Counted from the first letter of the stretch, positions 17,951 to 27,135 are shown. The stretch: 64,000 nt of DNA from Bradyrhizobium sp. CCBAU 53338 (GCF_015291665.1 NZ_CP030048.1:2170001-2234000), one strand, 5' to 3'. A program made the numbers and translations. The notes: generated by a model not told the origin, from the sequence alone.

Positions 17951-18886
17951 TCAGCGACGCTTTGCCAGCGAGATGGCATAGGCGGCGCTGCGCGCCGCGA
18001 AGATCTCATCGGGCGGATGGGCGATGCCTTCGGCGAGATTTGCCGGATCGAGGATGGAGACGTCGCACGTTTCGTCCGGCTCGAGGCCGGTGATCACGAT
18101 CGTTCCCAGCCGAACCTCTTCGCGATTGTCCTCGTCGGGCCATCGGATGGTCACATCAGTGGTGGGGTCGCCGGGACGATCGAGCAGCGCCATCACGCTG
18201 AAGCGGACGTCGCCGCTGGCGACGCGATGTTCGAGGTCGTCGTCCAGCACGTTGGCCGTAACGTCGCTCTTCGCCGGCGCGGCGTCTGCGCCGACGGGGG
18301 CAACCTTGAACTTGATGAACCGTGTTTCGCCGGCGGAGTTCGTGGCCGGAAATGAATGCACGCCCCAATAGGTCGTGCCGGCGAAATTCCGGGGCAGCGG
18401 ATGCGCGGCGATGTAACTGGCCTGATGCAGCGTTTCGGGATTGGCCACGGAAAATGCCCTGATCCTCTCAATATCCGGTTTGCCGTCCGGTCCTGGAACG
18501 CGCGCCTTGAGGAAAGCGAGCATCTGCTCGAGTGTCTTCGCGAAGTGCACCGGAGCGCTTTGCGTGAGAATGTCGGAGCGGTGATGAGTGTCTCCGAGCC
18601 TGAAGCTAAAGCCGCGCAACGCGAGGTTATCGGTATCTGCCACATTAAGATTGTTGCTGCCGATCGAGAAGCGCGCAAGCACGCGCGATGGCCGTGTGAA
18701 GCTTCGGGATCTCGTGATCTCCTCGGCTCGATCCGACGGAACGTAGGTTCCGCGGACACATCTGCCTTTGGCAAAGCTTGCGCGCCCCTGTGGCTGGTCG
18801 CCGGCGACCGCTTTCAGGGCATCGACGATCCCCGCGAGCGTGGCGGTCCGGGTTCGGGACGTTGGGGGCTTTGAGGGGGACACCAC
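17951..18886 (-). CDS. Catalase-related protein with altered distal site
   Basis: A 311-residue protein of the minimal catalase/SrpA-like fold: RFSIGSNNL and RGFSFRL stretches, and a C-terminal segment with a tyrosine in RSAAYAISLAKR at the place of the proximal heme ligand. The usual distal histidine in HAKG is replaced: the sequence reads RASFAKG, with TTT for phenylalanine. Canonical catalase activity is therefore doubtful. No signal peptide is seen. The start is unclear (GTG at 18886). It converges on the AraC gene upstream with 17 bp between stops. Confidence 0.8.
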   Translation of the reverse strand: MVSPSKPPTSRTRTATLAGIVDALKAVAGDQPQGRASFAKGRCVRGTYVPSDRAEEITRSRSFTRPSRVLARFSIGSNNLNVADTDNLALRGFSFRLGDTHHRSDILTQSAPVHFAKTLEQMLAFLKARVPGPDGKPDIERIRAFSVANPETLHQASYIAAHPLPRNFAGTTYWGVHSFPATNSAGETRFIKFKVAPVGADAAPAKSDVTANVLDDDLEHRVASGDVRFSVMALLDRPGDPTTDVTIRWPDEDNREEVRLGTIVITGLEPDETCDVSILDPANLAEGIAHPPDEIFAARSAAYAISLAKRR

Positions 18887-19219
18887 CGACGATCTACTGG
18901 ACCTGCCACCTCGTGACTCCAGAGCGATTGCTGCGATTCCAGAGCTATTGCTGCCAACAGGGATCGCGGCCCCAATATTGGACGATGGTTGGGGCCGGGG
19001 CTTCGACCGCGATCAGATCGGAACCCGAATCGAATGTCGGTGCCGGCAGCGCGCCTCCAAGGTTGGAACCTGTGGCGGGGGGCAGCGGGTCATTCGTTGC
19101 CGACGCGGCGTGACCTAGGTGTCTCCGGCCGTAGTGATCATCAGACAGCATAGCCGCATGTTTGAGCGATTATAGTTCTCGCGAAGAACGGACGTAGAGG
19201 CGATCGGAGTGGATATTCA
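18887..19219. other. Intergenic gap, no gene seen
   Basis: About 330 bp between the catalase-like gene start and the end of the MFS gene. It must hold the promoter of the catalase-like gene, but I see no clear motif or frame. Confidence 0.5.
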
Positions 19220-20428
19220 TCAATTCACACTCTTCAACTTGAAGGTCAAAAGCGCCGCTGAACCTAGCGCAACCGCGACGCCGATCGCGCACGCCGCCCA
19301 TCCCATCAGATCAAAGACCTGTCCAAGCACCGCGGTACCGGTCAAACCTCCGAGGAAATAGCAGGCAAGATAGGTCCCGCTGGCAACACCGCGGTTTTCG
19401 GTCGTGGCCTGCCCAACGAAGCTGGTCGTTGCCGCCTGAGCGAAGAACGTCCCAACGCCGACCAGGACCATGCCGGTCAACACCTCGGCAAGATGCCGGC
19501 CCAGCATCAAGAGCACGCCAAGCGCCGCGAGGCCGAGCGCGCCCCAGATCGCCGGTCGTGGTCCGATGCGCGCGGCGACCTTGCCGGCGAAAAGGGTGGT
19601 GACGATTGAGGGCAGGAAGACGAAATAGACGAAGCCAAGGTCCATCATGCCGAGCGAGAGTGGCGGCCGGACCAGTACGAAATTCACGAACGTGAAAGTG
19701 CCGATGAAGGCGAACAGGATGCAAAAGCCGATGCCGAAAGCTGCGCGAAGCCGTGGATTGCGCCAGTGGATCAACAGGGTGGCCAGTGGCGAGGCAGCCG
19801 TGGACATCGCATGCATCGGCTGCACGCGATTGATGGTGAAATAGACCAGAACGGCGCCCGTCAGATTGAGCGCGGCAAAGAAATAGAAATTCCAGGACAG
19901 TCCAAAACTGTCAGCGACGGCGGCCGAGATCAGCCGCCCGATCAGATTGCTCGCGACATTGCCGGTGATGTAGGCGGCAAAGGCACCGCCGGCATCCATC
20001 GCGCTGCATTGTTCGCCGAGGTAAGCGAGCGTCAGCGCAAACGCCGACGCCATGCACAGGCCTTGCGCGACGCGGAGAGCCGTGAAAACAGCGAGATTCG
20101 GCGCCACCGCAAGCAGACTGGTCGGGATCGCGAGCAGCGTGAGACTGAGAAGAATGCCAAGCCGCCGGTCGATATGCGGGCTGAGGAAGCCGACGACGAG
20201 GCTAGAAATCGCCATGCCAAAGGTAGAGGCGTTGACCGCAAAGCCCATGGCGGCCGGTGTCACGCCGTAGTGCCGCGTCAGCGATGGCAGGATGGCCTGG
20301 GTCGCGAAGAGATCGACGACCGTCAGGAACGCCGTCAAGCCGATGACGAGCGAGCGGAAGGCGACACCGGGCGAGGGTCCATGCATCGCCATGTTGGCCG
20401 TTCTGATGTGCGCGGACAGATCCGTCAT
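19220..20428 (-). CDS. MFS transporter (AraJ/YnfM-like)
   Basis: A 402-residue inner-membrane protein with 12 predicted segments and the MFS loop motif FLSPHIDRRLG between helices 2 and 3. It looks like the arabinose-efflux/YnfM group of drug or metabolite exporters. AGGAG stands upstream of the ATG at 20428; an in-frame upstream extension to 20533 is not supported. It follows the cupin gene by about 110 bp in the same direction. Confidence 0.9.
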   Translation of the reverse strand: MTDLSAHIRTANMAMHGPSPGVAFRSLVIGLTAFLTVVDLFATQAILPSLTRHYGVTPAAMGFAVNASTFGMAISSLVVGFLSPHIDRRLGILLSLTLLAIPTSLLAVAPNLAVFTALRVAQGLCMASAFALTLAYLGEQCSAMDAGGAFAAYITGNVASNLIGRLISAAVADSFGLSWNFYFFAALNLTGAVLVYFTINRVQPMHAMSTAASPLATLLIHWRNPRLRAAFGIGFCILFAFIGTFTFVNFVLVRPPLSLGMMDLGFVYFVFLPSIVTTLFAGKVAARIGPRPAIWGALGLAALGVLLMLGRHLAEVLTGMVLVGVGTFFAQAATTSFVGQATTENRGVASGTYLACYFLGGLTGTAVLGQVFDLMGWAACAIGVAVALGSAALLTFKLKSVN

Positions 20429-20536
20429 GACACGGTGTCTCCTGACGAGAAGGGAAATGTGACGTCCGGCATGCGGGGCAGCAGGGGGGTTCCGGGCGTC
20501 ACATCCGGTAACGAGAGCAGGGGTCTGATGCACTCG

Positions 20537-21019
20537 CTACATGTTGTGGTCGTGCTGATCCTTGCGGACGTCGCCGACGTAGAGAATGACGGTCTCCTTG
20601 CCGAGGTTCTTCCACCAGTGCGACGTACCGAAGACCTCAGCCCTGATCTCGCCGGCCTTGTGCACGATCGGGTCGACGCAGTTGGATGCATATTCGACGA
20701 TCTGGCCTTGCTGCACGAAGATCAGTGCCGGACGGTCGTCATGGCTGTGCCAGGGCACGATGCCACCGGGTTCGATCGTCAGCTTGCGGAAGCGCAGCTC
20801 GCGATCCTTGATGTTTGCGGGCTGCTTCTCGAGGTCGATCGAACCAAGCGTGACGTCGGTGACGCCGACAGGCTTGTAGTCTACCATCTGCCGGGCATTC
20901 GGCTTGATCTTGTCGGCCGGGCATTCGCCGGCGAAGGCCGGTTGCGCGGTGAGTGCGACGGCGCCGGCGAGGGCGACGGCCGACCAGATTGCGTGCGAGA
21001 GCTTGGGGTTCGTGGTCAT
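20537..21019 (-). CDS. Exported cupin-domain protein
   Basis: A 160-residue protein with a cleavable signal peptide (cut probably after AFA, residue 30) and a single cupin domain with metal-type residues WHSHDDRPALIFVQQG and a second half around IRAEVFGTSHWW. Function is unknown; it would act in the periplasm. A dyad of the type found before the peroxiredoxin and LysR genes lies about 100 bp upstream (21122-21136). Confidence 0.85.
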   Translation of the reverse strand: MTTNPKLSHAIWSAVALAGAVALTAQPAFAGECPADKIKPNARQMVDYKPVGVTDVTLGSIDLEKQPANIKDRELRFRKLTIEPGGIVPWHSHDDRPALIFVQQGQIVEYASNCVDPIVHKAGEIRAEVFGTSHWWKNLGKETVILYVGDVRKDQHDHNM

Positions 21020-21121
21020 TTCATGTGTCTCCTCTGTTGGCCGCGACCTTCGGTCACCGGCTATGGCATCAGCATCGTCGAAGTGGTGCGCTTGATGAAA
21101 TGCTGTCTGTCTCTTGAGACG

Positions 21122-21136
21122 ATAGCGTGCCGCTAT
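21122..21136. promoter_or_regulatory. LysR-type operator-like dyad (ATAG-N7-CTAT)
   Basis: Perfect ATAG and CTAT arms with a seven-base spacer, upstream of the cupin gene and at the 3' end of the flavoprotein gene. It is one of four similar dyads at 21-25 kb. Confidence 0.5.
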
Positions 21137-22494
21137 GCGTGCCCGAGCATGTGCTTGATGTCGGCCGAAAACGTCGGATAGGCGTAGACGCTGTCTCGGA
21201 GCTGGCTGGCCGTGATGCCGAACTTGATCGCGAGCCCGAAAATGTTGATCAGCTCCTGGCCGCCATGGCCGACGAAATGCGCCCCGAGGATACAGTCCGA
21301 GAGGCGGTCCACGATCACCTTCGACCAGGCGACGGTCTCGGCATAGGACCGAGCCGAGAACCAGTCGCGGATGTCGTTGACGTGAACGTCGATGGTGGCG
21401 CCGGCCTGTCGTGCCGTGGTTTCGGTGACGCCCACGGCGGCGAGTGCCGGCACGGTGTAAACCGATGTCGCCATGCCCGCATAATCGGGCATGTGTTTTG
21501 CTCCGGCAACGATGTTGCGTCCGACGATGTCGCCTTCATAGGTCGCGATTGGCGACAGTTGCGGCGAGATCGGGACCGCATCGCCGCAGACATAAACCCG
21601 GGGGTTTGATCTCGAGCGCAAATATTGATCGATCGCGATGCGGCTATTGTCATGCTCGACACCACCCGCGGCGAGATCGAGGCCGTCGATATTTGCCACG
21701 CGGCCGGCGCCATTGACGACGCGATCGGTCACAGCAGCGTACTCGACGCCGTCATGGGTGTAGATCACGCGAAGCTGCCCGCCGACGGCCTCTATGCACC
21801 GGACGCCGACGCCGGTTTCGATCTTCATTCCGATGCGCTCGCTCTCAGCTCGCAATTGGGCGACCGCGTCGGCGTCCATGGTAGGCAGAAGCTGCGGAAG
21901 CGCCTCCAGAATGGTTACGGCCGCGCCGGCCCGCGCATAGACGTGACCGAATTCCAGTGCAATCACGCCGCCGCCCACGAAGATCACCGAGGTCGGCAGC
22001 ACCCGGTCGCTCAGCATGTCGTCCGAGGTTATCATGTGCTCGGCACCGAGAATCGGCAGGGGCCGCGGCCTCGATCCCGTTGCGATCACGATATGGCGGC
22101 CCTCCAGCAGACGGTCGCCGACGCAAATGGTATTGGGCGAGACAAAGGTACCAAAGCCCTTGATCACCTCGACCTCGCGGCGTGCCATCGCGCGGGTGAG
22201 ATTGGCCGGAATGTCCTTGATGATGTCCTTCTCGCGGTCGATCAGTGCGGCCCAGTCGAGGCGGGGCCTGCCGACCGCGATGTGGTGCACCGCGGCGCGC
22301 TCGATGTCGTGCAGCGCCTGACCTGCGGCAACCAGCACTTTTTTCGGCGTGCAGCCGCGGTTGGGGCAGGTGCCGCCGAGATCGGATGCTTCGATCATGG
22401 CGACGGACTGGCCGGCCCGCCGGACCGGGCCGGTCACGCCGATCCCGGCATTGCCGCCGCCCAGGATCACCACGTCAAATGTCTCGCGTGCCAT
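21133..22494 (-). CDS. Class I pyridine nucleotide-disulfide oxidoreductase-like flavoprotein
   Basis: A 453-residue glutathione/mercuric/lipoamide reductase homologue. FAD-binding ILGGGNAGIG is at the start, the redox pair is CPNRGC (Cys43/Cys48), NAD(P)-binding VGGGVIALEFGHV is near 172, and CGDAVPISPQ is near 300. The C-terminal HPTxxE catalytic dyad is not conserved: here the segment reads YAYPTFSADIKHM. The disulfide can form but the usual proton relay is missing, so substrate and mechanism are open. Same direction as the cupin and DUF302 genes. Confidence 0.85.
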   Translation of the reverse strand: MARETFDVVILGGGNAGIGVTGPVRRAGQSVAMIEASDLGGTCPNRGCTPKKVLVAAGQALHDIERAAVHHIAVGRPRLDWAALIDREKDIIKDIPANLTRAMARREVEVIKGFGTFVSPNTICVGDRLLEGRHIVIATGSRPRPLPILGAEHMITSDDMLSDRVLPTSVIFVGGGVIALEFGHVYARAGAAVTILEALPQLLPTMDADAVAQLRAESERIGMKIETGVGVRCIEAVGGQLRVIYTHDGVEYAAVTDRVVNGAGRVANIDGLDLAAGGVEHDNSRIAIDQYLRSRSNPRVYVCGDAVPISPQLSPIATYEGDIVGRNIVAGAKHMPDYAGMATSVYTVPALAAVGVTETTARQAGATIDVHVNDIRDWFSARSYAETVAWSKVIVDRLSDCILGAHFVGHGGQELINIFGLAIKFGITASQLRDSVYAYPTFSADIKHMLGHA

Positions 22495-22505
22495 GGAAGC
22501 AGCAC

Positions 22506-23000
22506 CTATTTGCCGGTGATGGTAGACGTTATCGATCTAACGACCGTCGTCGCCATCTTGAACTGCGCTTCGCGATTTGTGATGTTGTGGCGCTTGGCGA
22601 TCCAGTCGAAATCGGTCCAGACTGCCCAGACGTCGCCGTTGTCGTCCTGCGTCAGCAACAGACGCACGGGCCAGTCGAGCCCGGCACTGGGATTAGCAGT
22701 GATGAACTGGATGCCGAGTGGCGGATTACCGAAGATGAGCAGCGTTGAGGGATGCAGCTTGATGCCAGCGTCAGCGGCAAGCTTCGATTGGTCCACCTCG
22801 AGGAAGAACTTGATGCCCTTGGCAGCGATGTCGGCCTTGATGCGGCTGATTGCCTCTGTCATCGGCACGGCACTTTTCACGCGAACGACGCCGTCATCGC
22901 TGTCGGCGCGGGCCGCCGGGGCGGCGCCCGACAGCAGGAGAAATATCAGTGCCAGCGGGGTGGCGAAATGGGAGAGACGCGAGGCGATTTGGCGATTCAT
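22506..23000 (-). CDS. Exported DUF302 protein
   Basis: A 164-residue protein with a signal peptide (hydrophobic LALIFLLLSGAAPAARA, cut near residue 32) and a DUF302 domain (AISRIKADIAAKGIKFF, LLIFGNPPLGI, PVRLLLTQDDNGDVW). The family is periplasmic or lipid-linked and of unknown function. It ends 11 bp before the flavoprotein gene, so the two are probably co-transcribed from the promoter region with the double dyad at 23088-23126. Confidence 0.85.
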   Translation of the reverse strand: MNRQIASRLSHFATPLALIFLLLSGAAPAARADSDDGVVRVKSAVPMTEAISRIKADIAAKGIKFFLEVDQSKLAADAGIKLHPSTLLIFGNPPLGIQFITANPSAGLDWPVRLLLTQDDNGDVWAVWTDFDWIAKRHNITNREAQFKMATTVVRSITSTITGK

Positions 23001-23087
23001 GACCGGCTCCTGACGGCTGCAGCTTCGACTGCGCTCAGGATGGACGCCGCACTGAACGGGGTGAAATGCGATCTCGCTCTCGATGCG

Positions 23088-23126
23088 ATAGCCCTGTGCT
23101 ATCGGGCTTCGATAGGCGACAGCTAT
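23088..23126. promoter_or_regulatory. Tandem ATAG-N7-CTAT dyads (OxyR/LysR-like operator)
   Basis: Two perfect dyads, 23088-23102 and 23112-23126, nine bases apart, in the divergent region between DUF302 and peroxiredoxin genes. The classical OxyR site is two ATAG-N7-CTAT dyads with seven bases between them, so this is OxyR-like but with longer spacing. A LysR gene lies 0.9 kb away. Confidence 0.6.
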
Positions 23127-23268
23127 CGAACCGATTGGGGATCGGCATTTCCGCCTTCAGAAAATCGGGCGTTCGATGCCACGGTGCCCAGTCGGCGTTG
23201 ACGGTGACCCTTGCAGGGGGGCCAGAACGCAAAATAATGTCCCTCGCACCATGTGCCGGAGCGGAAGA

Positions 23269-23985
23269 ATGACGTCCCTGACCCCATCCGATGCTGAGCA
23301 GTTGAAACTCGCCTTTCAGCGCTGCCGCGATATGGAGGGCACGCTGAACGAGCAGCTTCGTGCCTATGCGGATGCCGGCCGTGAGATATTTCCTGCTTAC
23401 GGGGACGCGGTCGATCGCCTGGTCGAGCGGCTGAGCCAAAACGGGGGCGGCGAGAACGCGCCGCGTCCGGGCGAGGTGATGCCGCCCTTCATGCTGCCCG
23501 ACGATAGGGGGCAACTCGTTGGGCTGCCATCATTGCTGGCATGCGGACCTGTGGCGGTGATGTTCTTTCGCGGGCACTGGTGTCCCTACTGCCGGTTGAA
23601 CGTCCGCGCCGTGATCCAAGCGCAGGACCGGATCCGTGCAGTAGGCGCACAGATCGTCGCGATCATGCCGGAGACGCAGGAATATACCGGGAAGTTCATC
23701 GCTGATTCGGGCGCACCGTTCCCGGTGCTCACCGATCTCGACAACGGCTATGCCCTGTCGCTCAACCTGGCGATCTGGCTTGGCACCGAGATCCAGCGGC
23801 TATTGTCATACCAGGACATGGCAAAATTCCACGGTAATGACGGCTGGATGCTGCCGATCCCGGCTGTGTTCGTTGTTGGTCGGGACGGCCTCGTCAAAGC
23901 CCGCTTCGTCGACCCCGATTTTCGCAAGCGCATGGAGATCGACGATTTGCTCGCGGCGCTGGAGAGCGGGGGCCGGGACAATTAG
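23269..23985 (+). CDS. Peroxiredoxin-like protein (AhpC/TSA)
   Basis: A 238-residue thioredoxin-fold protein. The centre holds FFRGHWCPYCRLN (about residues 102-114), a CxxC in the peroxidatic position region, and PAVFVVGRDGLVKARFVDP near the end. Family members reduce peroxides in the cytoplasm. The ATG at 23269 has GGAGCGGAAG upstream; the longer frame from 23176 is not protein-like. The double dyad lies about 150 bp upstream. Confidence 0.85.
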   Translation: MTSLTPSDAEQLKLAFQRCRDMEGTLNEQLRAYADAGREIFPAYGDAVDRLVERLSQNGGGENAPRPGEVMPPFMLPDDRGQLVGLPSLLACGPVAVMFFRGHWCPYCRLNVRAVIQAQDRIRAVGAQIVAIMPETQEYTGKFIADSGAPFPVLTDLDNGYALSLNLAIWLGTEIQRLLSYQDMAKFHGNDGWMLPIPAVFVVGRDGLVKARFVDPDFRKRMEIDDLLAALESGGRDN

Positions 23986-24023
23986 TTCTACCGTCGCCTA
24001 GTCCTCTCCGACAGGAGGAAAGA

Positions 24024-24911
24024 TCACCCCGCGATCGTCCGCCAATCCGCGCCGCGCAGCATCCGCATCACCGTGTTCGCGACGGCTGTGCGCTGACGGC
24101 CAGCGACGCCGTAGAGGCTAACGGTGCGGCGCGCGTCGAGGCCGCTAACAGCGGCACGCTTGAGGCTCCCGGGCACCGGTGAGGAGTGCGGCACCATCGC
24201 GATGCCGATGTCGGCCTCGACGAGCTCGATGAGGTCGCGCTCGCTGGATATCTCATGGCCATGATCGACATCGATGCCGTGCTCGCGCAAGCTCGACGAG
24301 ATCCGGCCGGCATGCTCGCAATAGTTTCGGCTCAGCATTTGCTCTGCGCGCAGATCGTCGAATTCGATCGTGCTTTGGCTCGCAAGCCGGTGGTCTTTTC
24401 CGATCACGAGGTCGAAATTCTCGGTGAATAGCGGCCAGACGTCGAGCCGCTCCCAGGTCCCGTCGATCTCGGCGGCAATGCCGAGCTCGGCTTCACCTTT
24501 CTTGAGATAGTCAGCGACTTCGCGGCTTGAACCACGCAAGAAGCGGAATTCGAGCCGGTTGAACTGCCGCCTGATCTGATTGAGGTGGGGGATGAGCAGT
24601 GAAAGATCGATTGCATGGGTCAGCGCGACACGAAGCGCGCCGACCTCACCGCTCTTGAAAGAGGAGGCGAGTGAGCGTGCGCCGGCGGCGGCCTCATAGC
24701 ACTGCTTCAACAGCGGATGCATCCGTTGGCCAAGCTCGGTCAGTTGTGCAGCCGGCCGCTCGCGGCGGAACAAGTCGCCGCCAAGCTCGGCCTCGAGCTG
24801 CTTGATGGCGCGCGTCAGCGAGGGTTGCGTCACGTTGCATTCCTCGGCGGCGCGCGTGAAGTTCAGGAGTTGCGCTACCGCGAGGAAATAGCGGACCTGG
24901 TGCATTTCCAT
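24024..24911 (-). CDS. LysR family transcriptional regulator
   Basis: A 295-residue LysR protein with an N-terminal winged helix-turn-helix (MHQVRYFLAV, FTRAAEECNVTQPSLTRAIK) and a periplasmic-binding-like effector domain. It is divergent from the second 3-hydroxybutyrate dehydrogenase gene and converges on the peroxiredoxin gene. A dyad at 24980-24994 stands in its promoter. It has several cysteines but I cannot assign an OxyR-type pair. Confidence 0.9.
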   Translation of the reverse strand: MEMHQVRYFLAVAQLLNFTRAAEECNVTQPSLTRAIKQLEAELGGDLFRRERPAAQLTELGQRMHPLLKQCYEAAAGARSLASSFKSGEVGALRVALTHAIDLSLLIPHLNQIRRQFNRLEFRFLRGSSREVADYLKKGEAELGIAAEIDGTWERLDVWPLFTENFDLVIGKDHRLASQSTIEFDDLRAEQMLSRNYCEHAGRISSSLREHGIDVDHGHEISSERDLIELVEADIGIAMVPHSSPVPGSLKRAAVSGLDARRTVSLYGVAGRQRTAVANTVMRMLRGADWRTIAG

Positions 24912-24979
24912 GGATCGGCTCCCGGCAGGATCGTGAAGGAACCTACCCGATCGGGGCGGGGAATGACATCCCAGGCCCG

Positions 24980-24994
24980 ATAGCGGGGGCGTAT
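24980..24994. promoter_or_regulatory. LysR-type operator-like dyad
   Basis: ATAG-N7-GTAT, one mismatch from the dyads at 21122 and 23088, and with the extended GATAG-N8-TATC shared with the 23-kb copies. It lies between the LysR gene and the divergent bdhA paralogue, about 70 bp from the LysR start, as expected for autoregulation. Confidence 0.5.
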
Positions 24995-25097
24995 CATTAC
25001 GGAAGCCAGCCGGCATTTCCGTTTGGGGAGGCGGTCGCTCACAGTCTGCGAAAGTCGGGGTCCGGTCGCCGGACCGCTTATCGCACGAGGATCGGCT

Positions 25098-25922
25098 ATG
25101 AACATTCCCGTAAAACCGCAAACGTCGCAAGCCATGCAGGCACTCGCCGGCAAGGTCGCCCTGGTCACGGGTTCGACCAGTGGCATCGGGCTCGGCATCG
25201 CGCGGGCACTCGCGGCGGCCGGCGCCGATGTCGTCCTGAACGGGCTCGGCGTCGCCGCAGAGATTGGCAAGGTTCGCGAGCAGATCGCGGCCGAGTTCAG
25301 TGTCAAGGCGAGCTTTTCACCGGCCGACATGACCAGGCCGAGTTCGATCGCCGAGATGATCGCGGCGACCGTTGCGCAATCCGGCCGGCTCGACATCCTC
25401 GTCAACAATGCCGGCATCCAGCACGTCGCGCCGTTGGATCAGTTTCCCGTCGACAAATGGGACCAGATCCTTGCGATCAACTTGACCTCAGCCTTCCACA
25501 CCACGCGGCTTGCACTACCCGTGATGCGCCAGAACGGGTTCGGCCGCATCATCAACATCGCTTCGGCCCACGGCCTTGTAGGCTCGCCCTTCAAGGCGGC
25601 CTATGTCACCGCCAAGCACGGTATCGTTGGCTTGACCAAGGTGACGGCACTGGAAACCGCGGAGGAGGCGATCACCTGTAACGCGATTTGCCCCGGCTAT
25701 GTCTACACGCCGCTGGTGGAGGCTCAGATCGACGGCCAAGCCAAGGCGCACGGCATTTCCCGCGATCAAGTGATCCGTGACGTCTTGCTCGCCCAGCAGC
25801 CCAACAAGCGGTTTGCGACCATCGACGAGCTCGGCGCGCTCGCGGTGTTTCTGTCGACTGAGGCCGCAGCCTCCATCACCGGCATCGCGCTTCCGGTGGA
25901 CGGCGGCTGGACCGCGCATTGA
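25098..25922 (+). CDS. bdhA: D-3-hydroxybutyrate dehydrogenase (second copy)
   Basis: A 274-residue classical SDR: GSTSGIGLGIA, NNAG, YVTAKHGIVGL and C-terminal VDGGWTAH. Paralogue of 1616-2398. GAGG precedes the ATG at 25098. It is followed after 70 bp by a patatin gene in the same direction, and preceded by a divergent LysR regulator that may control both. Confidence 0.9.
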   Translation: MNIPVKPQTSQAMQALAGKVALVTGSTSGIGLGIARALAAAGADVVLNGLGVAAEIGKVREQIAAEFSVKASFSPADMTRPSSIAEMIAATVAQSGRLDILVNNAGIQHVAPLDQFPVDKWDQILAINLTSAFHTTRLALPVMRQNGFGRIINIASAHGLVGSPFKAAYVTAKHGIVGLTKVTALETAEEAITCNAICPGYVYTPLVEAQIDGQAKAHGISRDQVIRDVLLAQQPNKRFATIDELGALAVFLSTEAAASITGIALPVDGGWTAH

Positions 25923-25992
25923 CATGAGCCGGCGCAACAAGCCGCGACGATTCGCGAACATCCAAACGGTGCAAGCTCACAGGGAGCGCGAC

Positions 25993-27135
25993 ATGAACCG
26001 CAATACACAGAGTATCGGGTCACAGGACCTGCCGGGCCAGATCGTGCTGGTGCTGCAGGGCGGCGGCGCGCTCGGCTCCTACCAGGCCGGCGTCTACCAG
26101 GCCCTGCATGAGGCCGCCATCGAGCCGGATTGGATCATCGGCACCTCGATCGGTGCAATCAATGCCAGCCTGATCGCTGGCAATGAGCCGCAGCATCGGC
26201 TTGAGCGCCTGAAAGTGTTTTGGAAGCGGATGGAGCAGAGCCCGGCCTGGAGCTTCCGCACCGCATTCCCAGGCTTCAACGAAAAGCTCACCTATTGGTC
26301 GACCGTCACGAGCGGCATTCCCGGCTTCTTCCGGCCCAATCCACTGGCGCATGCCGGCGATTCCTATCCGCTCGGCGCCGATCACGCAGGCTTCTATTCC
26401 ACTGCGCCGCTCGAGAAGACGCTGAACGAGCTTGTCGACTTCAGCCTGGTCAATCGCTGCACGCCGCGGCTCACGGTGGGCGCGGCCCATGTGCGCTCGA
26501 GTCGTATGCGCTATTTCGACAGCCGCGACGGCGAGCTGACGGTGAAGCATGTGATGGCGTCAGGTGCGCTGCCGCCGGCGTTTCCGGCCGTGCGCATCGA
26601 CGGCGAGCTTTACTGGGACGGCGGGATCCTGTCCAACACGCCGACGGAAGCAGTGTTCGACGACAATCCGCGCAAGAACTCGCTCATCTTTGCCGTGCAT
26701 CTCTGGAATCCCGTAGGTGGTGAGCCAACCACGATGGCCGAGGTCCTGAACCGCCACAAGGATGTCCAGTATTCCAGCCGCATTGCGAGCCAGATCACGC
26801 GCCAGCAGCAGGCGCATCGCTTGCGTCACGTCATCAACCAGTTGGCCGCAAGGCTCCCCGAGCACGAGCGCAGCAATCCGGCGGTCCGTGAGCTGACAAG
26901 CTATGGCTGTCCGACGCGAATGCACGTGGTGCGACTGCTCGCCCCGCAACTTGACCACGAGACGCACACCAAGGATATCGACTTCAGCCCGACGGGCATC
27001 ATGCGGCGGTGGGAGGCTGGCTATGCTCACACCCGGGCAGCATTGGCAAGCAAGCCATGGGAGGGAGAGTTCGACCCTCTGGCGGGCGTGATCCTGCATG
27101 ATCAGCGGGAGATGATGCCGATGGCGGCCGAATGA
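25993..27135 (+). CDS. Patatin-like phospholipase/esterase (second copy)
   Basis: A 380-residue patatin protein: QGGGALGSYQAG, GTSIG nucleophile elbow, WDGGILSN and a DUF3734-like C-terminus. Paralogue of 5277-6452. AGGGAG lies before the ATG at 25993; ATG at 25924 just after the bdhA stop would add 23 residues. The 3' end overlaps the frame of the degraded methyltransferase on the other strand. Confidence 0.9.
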   Translation: MNRNTQSIGSQDLPGQIVLVLQGGGALGSYQAGVYQALHEAAIEPDWIIGTSIGAINASLIAGNEPQHRLERLKVFWKRMEQSPAWSFRTAFPGFNEKLTYWSTVTSGIPGFFRPNPLAHAGDSYPLGADHAGFYSTAPLEKTLNELVDFSLVNRCTPRLTVGAAHVRSSRMRYFDSRDGELTVKHVMASGALPPAFPAVRIDGELYWDGGILSNTPTEAVFDDNPRKNSLIFAVHLWNPVGGEPTTMAEVLNRHKDVQYSSRIASQITRQQQAHRLRHVINQLAARLPEHERSNPAVRELTSYGCPTRMHVVRLLAPQLDHETHTKDIDFSPTGIMRRWEAGYAHTRAALASKPWEGEFDPLAGVILHDQREMMPMAAE

